Of a DNA stretch of 34,075 bases, positions 16,128-24,691 are shown piece after piece; the stretch's first letter is position 1; each line of letters starts with the position of its first letter. Position numbers and translations under genes: made by a program. The notes under the pieces were generated by a model that ran no database searches, was not told where the DNA came from, and worked only from the letters and a program-made list of their open reading frames with translations. Origin of the DNA: Caulobacteraceae bacterium (GTDB lineage Bacteria; Pseudomonadota; Alphaproteobacteria; Caulobacterales; Caulobacteraceae); the NCBI GenBank assembly GCA_028290905.1, contig JAQGIW010000313.1, positions 1 to 34,075 on the forward strand, read 5' to 3'.

Positions 16128-17369
16128 ATGATGAAGTTCGATATCTTTCTGTTACCTACCGTGCCGGGAACCATGGAAGACCGCGAACGACTTCGCCCGA
16201 TCGGCCGCAATCGGGAACGCGTCCAGGCGATGTATGAAGAGGTAAAGACCATCGCCAAACTGGCGGATGACTTCGGCTTCGACGTCTTCTCGACGACGGA
16301 ACATCACTTTCATTCCGAAGGATTTGAAGTATCAACATCTCCGTTGATCCTGTATTCTTACCTTGCCGCCTTGTGTCCGCGCATCTGGTTCGCGCCGCTG
16401 GCGATGGTCATGACCACCTGGGACCCGATCCGCGCCGCCGAGGAGGTGGCGATCCTCGATCACCTGACCAAGGGCCGTGTGATCGTCGGCGTCGCCCGCG
16501 GCTATCAGATGCGCTGGACCAACGTCTTGGGCCAGAAGAACGGCGTGCGCGGCGCTACGATGGACGGCTCGGCCATCGACGAACAGAACCGCGAGGTGTT
16601 CGAAGAAAATGTCGAGGTCATGAAGAAGGCCTGGACCAGAGAGTCCTTCTCACATGATGGAAAATACTATCAGGTGCCTTTCCCCGCGGACGGCATCGAG
16701 GGCTGGCCGGTAGGGGAACTAACCGGACGATACGGTGCGCCGGGGGAACTGGATGGCCAGGGACGGATCAAGGAAATTTCAGTCTGCCCTGCGCCCTATC
16801 AAACCCCGCATCCAAAAATGTGGCAACCGTTCGCGGCCAGCGAATCGACCGTGAAACGCTGCGCGGAGCGTGACATCCTGCCCTGGATCTTCATTTCGGA
16901 GCCTGCGATCTTCAATGCTTGGTGCAGATCCTATCAGGGAATCGCCGCGGCCGCCGGGCGCGACCTGGCGCTCGGCCAGGGCGTAGGCGCCGTCCGCTCG
17001 GTCACCATTGGCGCCACCCGCGAGGAAGCCTTCGAACTGGGGGTGCAGACGACCGGCGCAACCTATCTGCATTACTTCGGACCCTTCGGATTCCTGGAAC
17101 CCTTCCGGCGCCCCGGCGACGATCCGGCGCGCCCGCTGAAGCTGGGCGATGAGCGCGCCGTCTTCCAGCGACTGGCCGAGAACCGCTACGCCATCTACGG
17201 CACCGTCGATGATGTCCTTCGGGAAATGGAGTCGCTGGCGGTCTGCCACGGCGACGGCGCTCTTGAGTGGTTCAGCTGGAACTTCTTTTTTCAGGGTCTG
17301 ACCGGCATGGACGTGCAGAAGCGCCAGCTCGAACTCTTCGCCACCAAGATCATGCCGAGGTTCCAATAG
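16128..17369 (+). CDS. LLM class (luciferase-like) flavin-dependent monooxygenase
   Basis: Bacterial-luciferase-like TIM-barrel monooxygenase of 413 residues. Family signatures are the N-terminal strand FDIFLLPTVPG, ADDFGFDVFSTTEHHF, the LAMVMTTWDPIRAAEEVAIL barrel segment and HLTKGRVIVGVARGYQMRW. The C-terminal section has helices typical of the alkanal/limonene-monooxygenase-like group. Two adjacent ATG codons (16128, 16131) follow GGGAGGA. Such enzymes need reduced FMN from a separate reductase; none is encoded nearby. It heads the second catabolic operon, so it likely performs an early hydroxylation or Baeyer-Villiger-type step. The substrate is not determined. Confidence 0.9.
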   Translation: MMKFDIFLLPTVPGTMEDRERLRPIGRNRERVQAMYEEVKTIAKLADDFGFDVFSTTEHHFHSEGFEVSTSPLILYSYLAALCPRIWFAPLAMVMTTWDPIRAAEEVAILDHLTKGRVIVGVARGYQMRWTNVLGQKNGVRGATMDGSAIDEQNREVFEENVEVMKKAWTRESFSHDGKYYQVPFPADGIEGWPVGELTGRYGAPGELDGQGRIKEISVCPAPYQTPHPKMWQPFAASESTVKRCAERDILPWIFISEPAIFNAWCRSYQGIAAAAGRDLALGQGVGAVRSVTIGATREEAFELGVQTTGATYLHYFGPFGFLEPFRRPGDDPARPLKLGDERAVFQRLAENRYAIYGTVDDVLREMESLAVCHGDGALEWFSWNFFFQGLTGMDVQKRQLELFATKIMPRFQ

Positions 17370-17490
17370 GTCGCGGAACACCGATCGACGGCTACTGAGA
17401 AAGTGATAGATTAAGGGCTCCGCGGCGCTCAAGACGCCCTCGATGGCTAGGCTGCGGAGGCGGAAAACGCGTAAGGAGGCGAAGGTTCCC

Positions 17491-19140
17491 ATGGGTTGGC
17501 TCGAGCAGAACAAGATCCGAAGGACCAACCTGCCGCAGATTATCGCCGAGCGCGCGGCCGCGACGCCGCACGAGGTGATGGCCTATCTCGTGGATGGGGA
17601 CAGCGTCACCTACGGCAAGTTCCAGCAACGCGTCCTGGACTGGGCCTCGGCGTTGCGCCGACAGGGCGTGCATGAGGGAGACCATGTGGTCACCTTCACC
17701 GAGGCGCGGTTCGACGCTTACGCCCTCTGGCTGGCGCTGGCCTGGTTGGGCGCGGTGGAGGCGCCTCTCAACCCGGCCTATCGAGGCGGCATCCTCGCCC
17801 ACGCCCTGCGCATGTCCGACGGGAAGCTGGCGGTGGTGAGTCCGGCCTTTTTGAACCGTGTGCGCGATGTCGTGGCCGAAGCCCCAGGCCTGGAAACCGT
17901 CCTGGTGCTCGACGACGGACCCATCGAGCCGGCCGCGGATCCGTTCCGCATCATCCGGGAAGGCGAGGCGTTCGCCGGCCTGGAGCCCATCGATCCGACA
18001 ACGCTCGTCGCCCCTCAACCGCACCATATCGCCTGCATCATCTTCACCTCCGGGACGACGGGGCCATCGAAGGCGGTCCTGGTGCCTTGGGGTCAGATGA
18101 TCGCCGCCGGATATCTAGGGCGCGAGGATCAGGCCAACGACGATCAGTTCAATATGAGCGAATCATCGGTCTTCTACGCATTCTTTCCAGTATTCCACAT
18201 GTCGGGCCGCTACGGATTATCCATCGCAATGGCGAGGGCCGCTAAGGTGGCTTATCGCCCGATCTTCAGCGTCGATCGATTCTGGGACGACGTGCGCCAA
18301 TACCGATGCACCCATGCCCAGATATTGTCGCCGATGAAGGCCTTTCTGCTCAACAAGCCTGAGCGTCCGGATGACCGGGACCACACTCTCATCGCCATCC
18401 TGGGCGGCCCCGCCGGTCCCATCGTGCAGCGATTCATGGAGCGTTTCGGGGTTCGGGTGCGCATGGGTTTCGGCATGACCGAGATCGGCGGGCCGCTGGG
18501 AACGCCCTGGATGGCGACGCCGCCCCAGTCCTGCGGCAAGCCGGTCGTCGGGCCGCCGGGCTATGAACTTCGCATCGTCGACGAGAACGACAATCCGGTG
18601 AAGCCCGGCGAGTCCGGCGAGTTGATCGTGCGCACCGACGACCCCTGGGCGCTGAACGCCGGCTACTACAAGATGCCCGAGGAGACGGCGAAGGCGTGGC
18701 GCAACGGGTGGTTCCACACCGGCGACGTCCTGCGCGTAGACGACAACGGCGAGTATTATTTCGTCGATCGTCGCAAGGACTGCATCCGCCGCCGGGGCGA
18801 GAACATCTCCAGCTTCGAGGTCGAGAATTACGTCGTCGAGCATGCTCAGGTGAAGGAAGTGGCCGCGGTCCCCTATCCCACCGACTTCGGCGAGGGCGAG
18901 GACGAGGTGAAGATTTTCGTCGTGCCGCGGCCGGGCGCTCCGCTGTCACCGGAGGCGCTGTGGAGTTTCCTGTCGACGCGTATGCCCAAATACATGGTCC
19001 CTCGCTTCATCGAATTCACGGACGCGCTTCCCAGGACCGAAGCCACCGAGCGGGTTCAGAAGGTCAAGCTCAAGGCGCTGGTCAACGGCGCCCGCACCTG
19101 GGACGCCGGAGAGTACCGGAAGGCCAAGCAGCCCGCATAG
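17491..19140 (+). CDS. CaiC-like AMP-dependent acyl-CoA ligase
   Basis: ANL-family ligase, 549 residues from the chosen ATG. That ATG has AAGGAGG 11 bases upstream; an earlier in-frame start at 17443 lacks a site and adds only a basic tail. Motifs are IIFTSGTTGPSKAVLVPWG, GFGMTEIGGPLG, GWFHTGDVLRVDDNGEYYFV and DRRKDCIRRRGENISSFEVE. The C-terminus is LPRTEATERVQKVKLKAL, resembling crotonobetaine/carnitine-CoA ligase (PTEKVQK) rather than the common GKIxK form. It activates an organic acid to its CoA ester. It lies 121 bases after the monooxygenase, and a GATAGA half-site sits in that gap at 17405. A class III CoA-transferase later in the operon is a thematic partner. Confidence 0.92.
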   Translation: MGWLEQNKIRRTNLPQIIAERAAATPHEVMAYLVDGDSVTYGKFQQRVLDWASALRRQGVHEGDHVVTFTEARFDAYALWLALAWLGAVEAPLNPAYRGGILAHALRMSDGKLAVVSPAFLNRVRDVVAEAPGLETVLVLDDGPIEPAADPFRIIREGEAFAGLEPIDPTTLVAPQPHHIACIIFTSGTTGPSKAVLVPWGQMIAAGYLGREDQANDDQFNMSESSVFYAFFPVFHMSGRYGLSIAMARAAKVAYRPIFSVDRFWDDVRQYRCTHAQILSPMKAFLLNKPERPDDRDHTLIAILGGPAGPIVQRFMERFGVRVRMGFGMTEIGGPLGTPWMATPPQSCGKPVVGPPGYELRIVDENDNPVKPGESGELIVRTDDPWALNAGYYKMPEETAKAWRNGWFHTGDVLRVDDNGEYYFVDRRKDCIRRRGENISSFEVENYVVEHAQVKEVAAVPYPTDFGEGEDEVKIFVVPRPGAPLSPEALWSFLSTRMPKYMVPRFIEFTDALPRTEATERVQKVKLKALVNGARTWDAGEYRKAKQPA

Positions 19141-19188
19141 GCGGACCGGCTTATCGGCCGCCACCCGCGAAGCAGAGGGAGTCTGATC

Positions 19189-20556
19189 GTGAGCGTCGTG
19201 CTCAATCCTGCCCGCGCAATCGGCGCCGCTCCTCCAGCGACGGACGCCCGCCCGTATCCCGCCGCCGTCCTGGGATGGTGGGCGCTCACGGTCTTCACGA
19301 TCGCGCTCGTCGTGGCCTATGCGGATCGACAGGTGTTGAACCTGCTCGTGGATCCGGTCCGGGCGGACCTCGGCATTTCCGACACCCAGATCAGCCTGCT
19401 GCAGGGCGCCGCCTTCGCGCTGTTCTACGCGACCGCCGGGGTGCCCCTAGGGCGCGCAGCGGACATCTTTCCGCGGCGCGCGGTCATCGTCGCCGGCGTG
19501 CTCGGCTGGAGCGCCAGCGCATTCGCCTGCGGGCTGGCCGCGACCTATGGCCAGCTGTTCCTGGCGCGGTTGTGTGTCGGCTTCGGAGAGGCGGCGCTCT
19601 TGCCCGCCGCACTCTCCATCCTGGCCGACTACTTTCCGCCGACGCGCCGCGGGACCGCCATAGGCGTGATCATCGTCGGCGCCGCGACCGGCAATGCCGT
19701 GGCGACCCTGATCGGTGGTTTCATGTACGGCGCCGTCAAGGTCGGCGCGTTCAATTGGGTTCCGGGGATCGCCGGCGTTCACGCCTGGCGGGCGGTGTTC
19801 TTCCTGATCAGCGCGCCGGGCGCGCTGGTCGCGCTGCTGGTGCTGACTGTACGCGAGCCCGTCCGGCGCGCCTTGCCGGGCGGCGCCGACCGGGCCAGCC
19901 TGAAGGAGGCCCTGGCGGAGTTCAGGGCTCGGGCCGGCGCCCTGGTCCCCATCTATGTCAGCCTGGCGCTGATGGGCGTTTCGAGTTTCACCATGATCGC
20001 CTGGGCGCCGGCTCTGCTGTCGCGGCGCTACGGCCTCAGCCCCAGCGAGATCGCCGCCCAACTGGGATTGATCGCCATGGTTGGCGGGGTCATCGGCTCC
20101 CTGGGCATGGCGATGATCGGCGATGCCGTGACCCGGCGCTGGGGCAAGTCGGCGCGGTTGGCGCTCGCGGCCGTGGTGGCTCTCACCGCGGCGATCGGCG
20201 CGGGCGTCGGCTTGGCGTCCAGCGCTCTTCAGGTGTCGCTTCTCGCTGGCGCGTCGACCTTCGGCACGGCGGGCTCGATGGCCATCGCCTCGGCCTCGAT
20301 CCAGGATGTGGTCAGTGGCCGGATTCGCGGGGTCAGCGCCGCCCTGGTCTCGCTCGCCGCCGTCCTGGTCGGCATGAGCTTCGGCCCGACACTCGTAGCC
20401 CTGGTGACCGACGCGATCTACCATGATCCGGCCGCCCTCGGCTGGTCGATCACCACCGTTGGGGTCCCCGCTGCGATCGCCGGCGCCGCCGCCTTGTGGT
20501 GGGGCCATGACAGCCTCCGCCGCAAGCCCGAACTGGCCGCGGACTCCGGTTATTGA
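19189..20556 (+). CDS. MFS transporter
   Basis: Major facilitator superfamily permease of 455 residues with about twelve predicted helices. Helix 1 is WWALTVFTIALVVAYADRQ, followed by DTQISLLQGAAFALFYATAG and the MFS loop motif PLGRAADIFPRR. ARLCVGFGEAALLPAALSIL and FPPTRRGTAIGVIIVGAATG follow. It is plainly paralogous to the minus-strand MFS at 7504. The start is GTG with GAGGGAG upstream. It resembles the spinster/hexuronate-type permeases that often accompany TonB receptors in sphingomonad catabolic loci. It probably imports a carboxylated substrate or intermediate. Confidence 0.93.
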   Translation: MSVVLNPARAIGAAPPATDARPYPAAVLGWWALTVFTIALVVAYADRQVLNLLVDPVRADLGISDTQISLLQGAAFALFYATAGVPLGRAADIFPRRAVIVAGVLGWSASAFACGLAATYGQLFLARLCVGFGEAALLPAALSILADYFPPTRRGTAIGVIIVGAATGNAVATLIGGFMYGAVKVGAFNWVPGIAGVHAWRAVFFLISAPGALVALLVLTVREPVRRALPGGADRASLKEALAEFRARAGALVPIYVSLALMGVSSFTMIAWAPALLSRRYGLSPSEIAAQLGLIAMVGGVIGSLGMAMIGDAVTRRWGKSARLALAAVVALTAAIGAGVGLASSALQVSLLAGASTFGTAGSMAIASASIQDVVSGRIRGVSAALVSLAAVLVGMSFGPTLVALVTDAIYHDPAALGWSITTVGVPAAIAGAAALWWGHDSLRRKPELAADSGY

Positions 20557-20561
20557 TAACC
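20548..20561. repeat. Palindrome GGTTAT-TG-ATAACC over the MFS stop codon
   Basis: Six-base perfect arms around a two-base centre, containing the MFS TGA stop, 35 bases before the first crotonase gene. It could be a protein-binding site or a small hairpin between the transporter and enzyme segments of the operon. There is no T-tract, so it is not a standard terminator. Confidence 0.35.
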
Positions 20562-20595
20562 TACTCATATACATCCCACCAATGAAGCGGCGCCC

Positions 20596-21441
20596 ATGAA
20601 GACCTTCGAGACCATCGCCCTGGAACGGGAAGGCCCCATCCTCTGGCTGTCCCTCAATCGGCCCGAGCGCCGAAACGCCATGACGTTCCAGATGCATGAG
20701 GATCTCGAGGACGCCCTCCAGGAGGCGGAGGAGAGCAACGAGATCCTGGTCATCATCCTCAAGGGCAACGGCAAGTGCTTTTGCGCGGGCCACGACCTCT
20801 ACGAGGTGGCCGACGACTACCTGTCGGGCAAGTTCGTCATGCGGCCGATCAAGCGGGCGCGCCCGCCGCCGCATGACGTGATCCGCGAGATTTCCAAGCC
20901 GGTGATCGCCGCTGTCCACGGCTTCGTGGGCCCGATGGGCGTGCACCTGGCGGTCGCCTGCGACCTGATCATCGCCGCCGAAGGCACGGTGCTGAGTTTC
21001 GAGCAGATGCGGGCCGGCGGCGCCGGCTGCAACCCGCTGATCCCGCTGATGATCGGTGAGAAAAAAACCAAGGAGTGGCAACTGCTCGGCAAGGCCATGG
21101 AGGCCGAGGAACTCGAGCGCCGAGGGCTGATCAACAAGGTGGTCGCGCCGGCCGACCTGCTGGCGGCCGCCCGCGAATGGGCCTCCGAAATCGCCACCAT
21201 GCCGCCGCAGAACGTCGCCGCGAACAAGGCGGCGATCAACATGGTGATGAACGTGATCGGGGCCCGTACGCTCCGCGAGATCGGCCACGTCTACGGCTCC
21301 CTCGGTCACGGCAGCGCTTTCGACAAGGCCTTCTTCTCGATGGCCAAGGAGCAGGGGCTGAAGGCCGCGCTGGCCGAGAGGGACAAGACGCACGGCGGCC
21401 GCGAGGCGTCGGGATTCAACGCTCGAAAGACAAAGGCCTGA
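20596..21441 (+). CDS. Crotonase-fold (enoyl-CoA hydratase-like) protein lacking catalytic Glu pair
   Basis: Crotonase superfamily protein of 281 residues. Recognisable parts are LNRPERRNAM, the oxyanion-hole segment KCFCAGHDLYEVADDY, AAVHGFVGPMGVHLAVACDLIIAA and the C-terminal helices. In enoyl-CoA hydratase the acid/base glutamates sit in GGGCELA and FGQPE. Here the aligned positions are His117 (PMGVHLA) and Arg139 (FEQMRA), so ordinary hydratase chemistry is unlikely. CoA-ester hydrolysis, isomerisation or C-C cleavage are alternatives within the superfamily. It is the first of two tandem paralogues with the same substitutions, and is probably translated with the next gene 20 bases downstream. 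Confidence 0.88.
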   Translation: MKTFETIALEREGPILWLSLNRPERRNAMTFQMHEDLEDALQEAEESNEILVIILKGNGKCFCAGHDLYEVADDYLSGKFVMRPIKRARPPPHDVIREISKPVIAAVHGFVGPMGVHLAVACDLIIAAEGTVLSFEQMRAGGAGCNPLIPLMIGEKKTKEWQLLGKAMEAEELERRGLINKVVAPADLLAAAREWASEIATMPPQNVAANKAAINMVMNVIGARTLREIGHVYGSLGHGSAFDKAFFSMAKEQGLKAALAERDKTHGGREASGFNARKTKA

Positions 21442-21461
21442 AACGGCGAGAGGAAACTGCC

Positions 21462-22280
21462 ATGCGAACGGAATTCGAGACCTTGCTCGTCAACGTCGAC
21501 GGGCCGATCTGCGAAGTGACCCTGAACCGGCCGGAGGTGCGCAACGCCTGGAACGCGTTGATGCATCACGAGTTCGACCGGATGCTCGACGAGGCCGCGG
21601 ACGACGACGAGGTCAAGGTCGTCACGGTTCGTGGAGCCGGGGAAGTGTTCTCCGCCGGCCATGACCTCAAGGAGGTCGCCTCGGGCTACGCCTCGGTCGG
21701 CAAGCCGGGCGGCTGGGACCCCCACCGGGTGCCGCAGTTGCCCAGGGCCTGGTACTTCCACAAGCCGATCATCGCCGGGGTGCACCAATACGTGGGCCCC
21801 GTCGCCATGCACGCGCTGGGCACCTTCGACTTCGTGATCGCCGCGGAGGGCACGCGCTTCAGCTTCGAACAGACGCGGATGGGGGGAGGCGGCAACGGCG
21901 GCACCACCATGGTGTTCCATTTCCCCATGCGCGTCTGGAAGAAGCTCTACATGATGGGCGGGTGGATGGACGCCGAGCAGGCGCGCGAGTTCCACTTCGT
22001 GCAGCGGGTGGTCAAGCGCGAGGACCTCGACGCCGAGGTGCGGCGGTGGGCGGAGGAGATCTGCCGCGTCGCACAGCGCCAGGTGCAGACCGCCAAGGAA
22101 GGCATTCACCGCCAGTATGAACTGATGGGCCTGGGCAATATGGAGCTGGTCCAGAACCGCAACTCCGGTCACGGATCCAAGCCCGACATGGAGTGGTTCC
22201 AGAAGGTGATGGATGTCGGCCTGAAGGCGGCCCTGGCCGAGCGCGACGGCGGCTTCGATCAGGACCTGGCCAGGATATGA
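21462..22280 (+). CDS. Second crotonase-fold protein, paralogue lacking catalytic Glu pair
   Basis: Crotonase superfamily, 272 residues. The frame is open far upstream through the preceding gene, but ATG at 21462 follows GAGAGGAAA and aligns with the paralogue's N-terminus (FETLLVNVDGPICEVTLNRP against FETIALEREGPILWLSLNRP). The oxyanion segment is VFSAGHDLKEVASGY. The positions of the hydratase glutamates are again His117 (PVAMHAL) and Arg139 (FEQTRM). The pair may form a hetero-oligomer or act on successive intermediates. Its stop overlaps the CoA-transferase start (ATGA). Confidence 0.88.
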   Translation: MRTEFETLLVNVDGPICEVTLNRPEVRNAWNALMHHEFDRMLDEAADDDEVKVVTVRGAGEVFSAGHDLKEVASGYASVGKPGGWDPHRVPQLPRAWYFHKPIIAGVHQYVGPVAMHALGTFDFVIAAEGTRFSFEQTRMGGGGNGGTTMVFHFPMRVWKKLYMMGGWMDAEQAREFHFVQRVVKREDLDAEVRRWAEEICRVAQRQVQTAKEGIHRQYELMGLGNMELVQNRNSGHGSKPDMEWFQKVMDVGLKAALAERDGGFDQDLARI

Positions 22281-23506
22281 GCGAGATGGTGCTGGCCAGC
22301 GCCCTCGACGACGTCCTGGTGCTGGACCTGTCGCTCCACCTGTCGGGGCCGTTCACCTCGCGCATTCTGGCCGACCTGGGCGCGCGCATCGTCAAGGTCG
22401 AACCGCGAGAGGGCCGAAAGCTGCCCTACAGCGGCGAGGGGCCGCCGCCGGGATTCGTAGCCTCGAACCTCGGCAAGCAGAGCATCGCCGTCGACCTGAA
22501 GAGCGCGCAGGGCCGCCAGGTCATTCACGACCTGGCCAAGGTGGCCGACGTGGTGCTGGAGAACTTCCGGCCGGGCGTGACCAAGAGGCTTGGCGTCGAC
22601 TATGAGACCCTGCGCGGGCTCAACCCCGATCTGATCTACTGCACGATCACCGGTTTCGGCTCCAATGGGCCGCTGGCCACGAAGCCAGCCTTCGACGCCA
22701 TTATCCAGGCCATGAGCGGGGCGATGGAGGCGACCGGCGAGAGCGATCGCCCGCCGGCCCTGATGACCGTGAACATTGGCGACCTGGCGGCCAGCTGCCT
22801 GGCCTCGAACGCCATCCAGGCCGCCTTGCGTGCCCGGGACAAGGGCGCGGGCGGAACTCATATCGACATGAGCATGCTGGAATCGCTGATGTATCTGATG
22901 GTCTTCCACACCCAGTTCTATCTTCAGCAGGGCTATCTGATGGGCCGGCACGGCTCGGGCTATGGGCCTCGCTCGATCGCCGGCGCCTTCGAGACGTCGG
23001 ACGGCAAATACATCCAGGTGCTGTGCCCATACGTCCACTTCCAGGACAGCTTGCAGAAGGTGATTTCCGAGGTGCCCGGCTTCGATCACCTGAACACCGA
23101 CCCGCGTTTCGCCAGCGAGCTGGCGCGAGCCGAGAACAACGAGGCCTTTCTCGCCATCGCCCGTCAGGCCTTCGTTCGTCGAAGCGAGGAGGAATGGCTG
23201 ACCCTGCTGGCGGCCGCCGACATTCCCCATGGCCGCATCCAGAATGTCGGCGAGGCCTTGACCAGCGCCCAGGCCGTTCACCGCGGCATGGTGGCCGAGG
23301 TGGACGCGCCGGAATACGGCGTCAGCCTGCCGTCGATGGCGTCTCCGTTCCACACCGCCGTGAGCTCGGTCGCGCCGCGCCGGATGTCCGTGCCCGCTTT
23401 TGCTGAACACACGCGGGCTGTGCTGGGCGACGTGCTCGGCTACCCCGAGCATAGGATCGACGAGCTGGTCCGCACCGGCGTTGTGGCGGCGCGGGAGGCC
23501 ACATGA
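22277..23506 (+). CDS. Class III CoA-transferase (CaiB/BaiF/Frc family)
   Basis: CoA-transferase family III, 409 residues, moving CoA between a donor thioester and a carboxylic acid through an aspartyl-CoA intermediate. Signatures are VLDLSLHLSGPFTSRILADLGARIVKVE, SIAVDLKSAQGR, ENFRPGVTKRLGVDYETL and ITGFGSNGP. The catalytic aspartate is in NIGDLAAS, Asp169 from the chosen start, the same number as in formyl-CoA transferase. ATG at 22277 overlaps the preceding stop (ATGA) and fits the family N-terminus; an earlier in-frame start at 22193 is inside the upstream gene. Translationally coupled to genes on both sides. Confidence 0.94.
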   Translation: MSEMVLASALDDVLVLDLSLHLSGPFTSRILADLGARIVKVEPREGRKLPYSGEGPPPGFVASNLGKQSIAVDLKSAQGRQVIHDLAKVADVVLENFRPGVTKRLGVDYETLRGLNPDLIYCTITGFGSNGPLATKPAFDAIIQAMSGAMEATGESDRPPALMTVNIGDLAASCLASNAIQAALRARDKGAGGTHIDMSMLESLMYLMVFHTQFYLQQGYLMGRHGSGYGPRSIAGAFETSDGKYIQVLCPYVHFQDSLQKVISEVPGFDHLNTDPRFASELARAENNEAFLAIARQAFVRRSEEEWLTLLAAADIPHGRIQNVGEALTSAQAVHRGMVAEVDAPEYGVSLPSMASPFHTAVSSVAPRRMSVPAFAEHTRAVLGDVLGYPEHRIDELVRTGVVAAREAT

Positions 23507-24528
23507 CGATCTCCCGGGAAATCCGGCTCCGCGCCAAGCCGAACGGCGCGCCTGTGCCTAGCGATTTCGAATTGGCCACGGTCGATGTCCCGCCGCCCGG
23601 CCCGGGCGAGGTGCAGGTCCGCAACCTGTGGATGTCCGTCGATCCCTGGATGTTGCGCGCGCTGAGGGAGGCGGTGGGACCGGAGGCGCCGCCGCAGCCC
23701 TCCAGGTTCGGCTCCTCGGTGGTTGGCAAGGCCCCGCACGCCAACGCCGTCGGTGAGGTGATCGCCTCGGGTGATCCGCAATTCACCGTCGGCGACCTCG
23801 TGCTGTCGCTCGACGGTTGGCGGGAGGTGTTCAACACGCCGGCTAAGGATCTCGAGCGGCTGACGCCCGGGCGCCTGCCGCCTCAGGCCTATCTCGGCGT
23901 GGGCGGCCTGACCGGCCTGGCCGCCTATGCCGGGGTCACCCGCGTCCTGGATGTGAAGGCCGGCGAGACCCTGTTGGTGACCGCCGCCGCCGGGGCCGTA
24001 GGCTCGACGGCCTGTCAGATCGCCAAGATCCGGGGCGCGACCGTCATCGGCTCGGCGGGCGGGCCGGAAAAGGCGGCCTTCCTCAAGGAAATCGGGGTGG
24101 ACGGGGTCATCGACTACAAGGTCGAACCCGACCTCGACGCGGCCCTCGCCAGGGTGGCGCCGGGGGGCGTGGACGCGGTGTTCGAAAACGTGGGGGGACG
24201 GCACCTGGCCGCGGGACTCAACGCGGCCAAGCCGTTCGCCCGGGTGCTGCTGTGCGGCCTCATGACCGGCATGGCCGGCGGGGCTTCCGAACCTGTGCCT
24301 GCCAATCTCATGCGCGTGGTGCGCCAGCGCATCCGCATCGAGGGCTTCTCCGCCGGCGACCATTTCGGCGAGATGCCGACGCTGCGCGCGCTGTTGGCCG
24401 ACTGGCTTGAGACTGGCCAGCTGCAGTTGCGCGACACGGTGGCGGAGGGAATCGAGGCGGCGCCCGGCGCCCTGCTCGGCCTGGCCACCGGCGCCAACGT
24501 CGGAAAAATGCTCGTCAAGCTCTGCTGA
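23503..24528 (+). CDS. NADP-dependent MDR oxidoreductase (CurA/PTGR-like)
   Basis: Medium-chain dehydrogenase/reductase without zinc ligands, 341 residues. The N-terminus has RLRAKPNGAPVPSDFELATV and LWMSVDPWMLRAL, typical of the curcumin reductase/leukotriene B4 dehydrogenase/YncB group. The nucleotide-binding fold starts at LLVTAAAGAVGSTACQIAKI (about 160-180) and is followed by GVDGVIDYK. VFENVGGRHLAAGLNAAKPF and ALLGLATGANVGKMLVKL complete the fold. It would reduce an alpha,beta-unsaturated ketone or acyl compound using NADPH. It begins on an ATGA overlap with the CoA-transferase and is the last gene of the second operon. The 163 bases after it hold no gene that I can support. Confidence 0.93.
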   Translation: MTISREIRLRAKPNGAPVPSDFELATVDVPPPGPGEVQVRNLWMSVDPWMLRALREAVGPEAPPQPSRFGSSVVGKAPHANAVGEVIASGDPQFTVGDLVLSLDGWREVFNTPAKDLERLTPGRLPPQAYLGVGGLTGLAAYAGVTRVLDVKAGETLLVTAAAGAVGSTACQIAKIRGATVIGSAGGPEKAAFLKEIGVDGVIDYKVEPDLDAALARVAPGGVDAVFENVGGRHLAAGLNAAKPFARVLLCGLMTGMAGGASEPVPANLMRVVRQRIRIEGFSAGDHFGEMPTLRALLADWLETGQLQLRDTVAEGIEAAPGALLGLATGANVGKMLVKLC

Positions 24529-24691
24529 AGTCCGGCGCCGCCGACCCTCAGGCGTCAGGCGGACGAAGAACGAATGGGAGAATCCACGCTTGGCAGGCTC
24601 GGTTGGCGCGGATTCTAAAAGAGGCGCATTTTGTGGACTGGGTGACGGTGACCCGGCGCATATCGGCCCGAGGCGATTCCCCAGGAGACTT

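Noticed and set aside
17405-17416. GATAGATTAAGG as a further TetR operator before the CaiC-like ligase
   Set aside because: Only the left half matches; kept as a note in the gene entry but not called as a site.
19447-21393. 648-codon minus-strand open frame opposite the MFS and first crotonase genes
   Set aside because: A high-GC antisense shadow; the plus-strand genes match known families and start sites.
23503-24528. Considered as the missing electron-transfer reductase (tmoF) for the monooxygenase
   Set aside because: It is an MDR-fold NADP-dependent enoyl/ketone reductase with no flavin or [2Fe-2S] motif, and belongs to the other operon.
24529-24691. Possible terminator hairpins after the last gene of the second operon
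   Set aside because: Short GC-rich arms only, no convincing stem plus T-tract.
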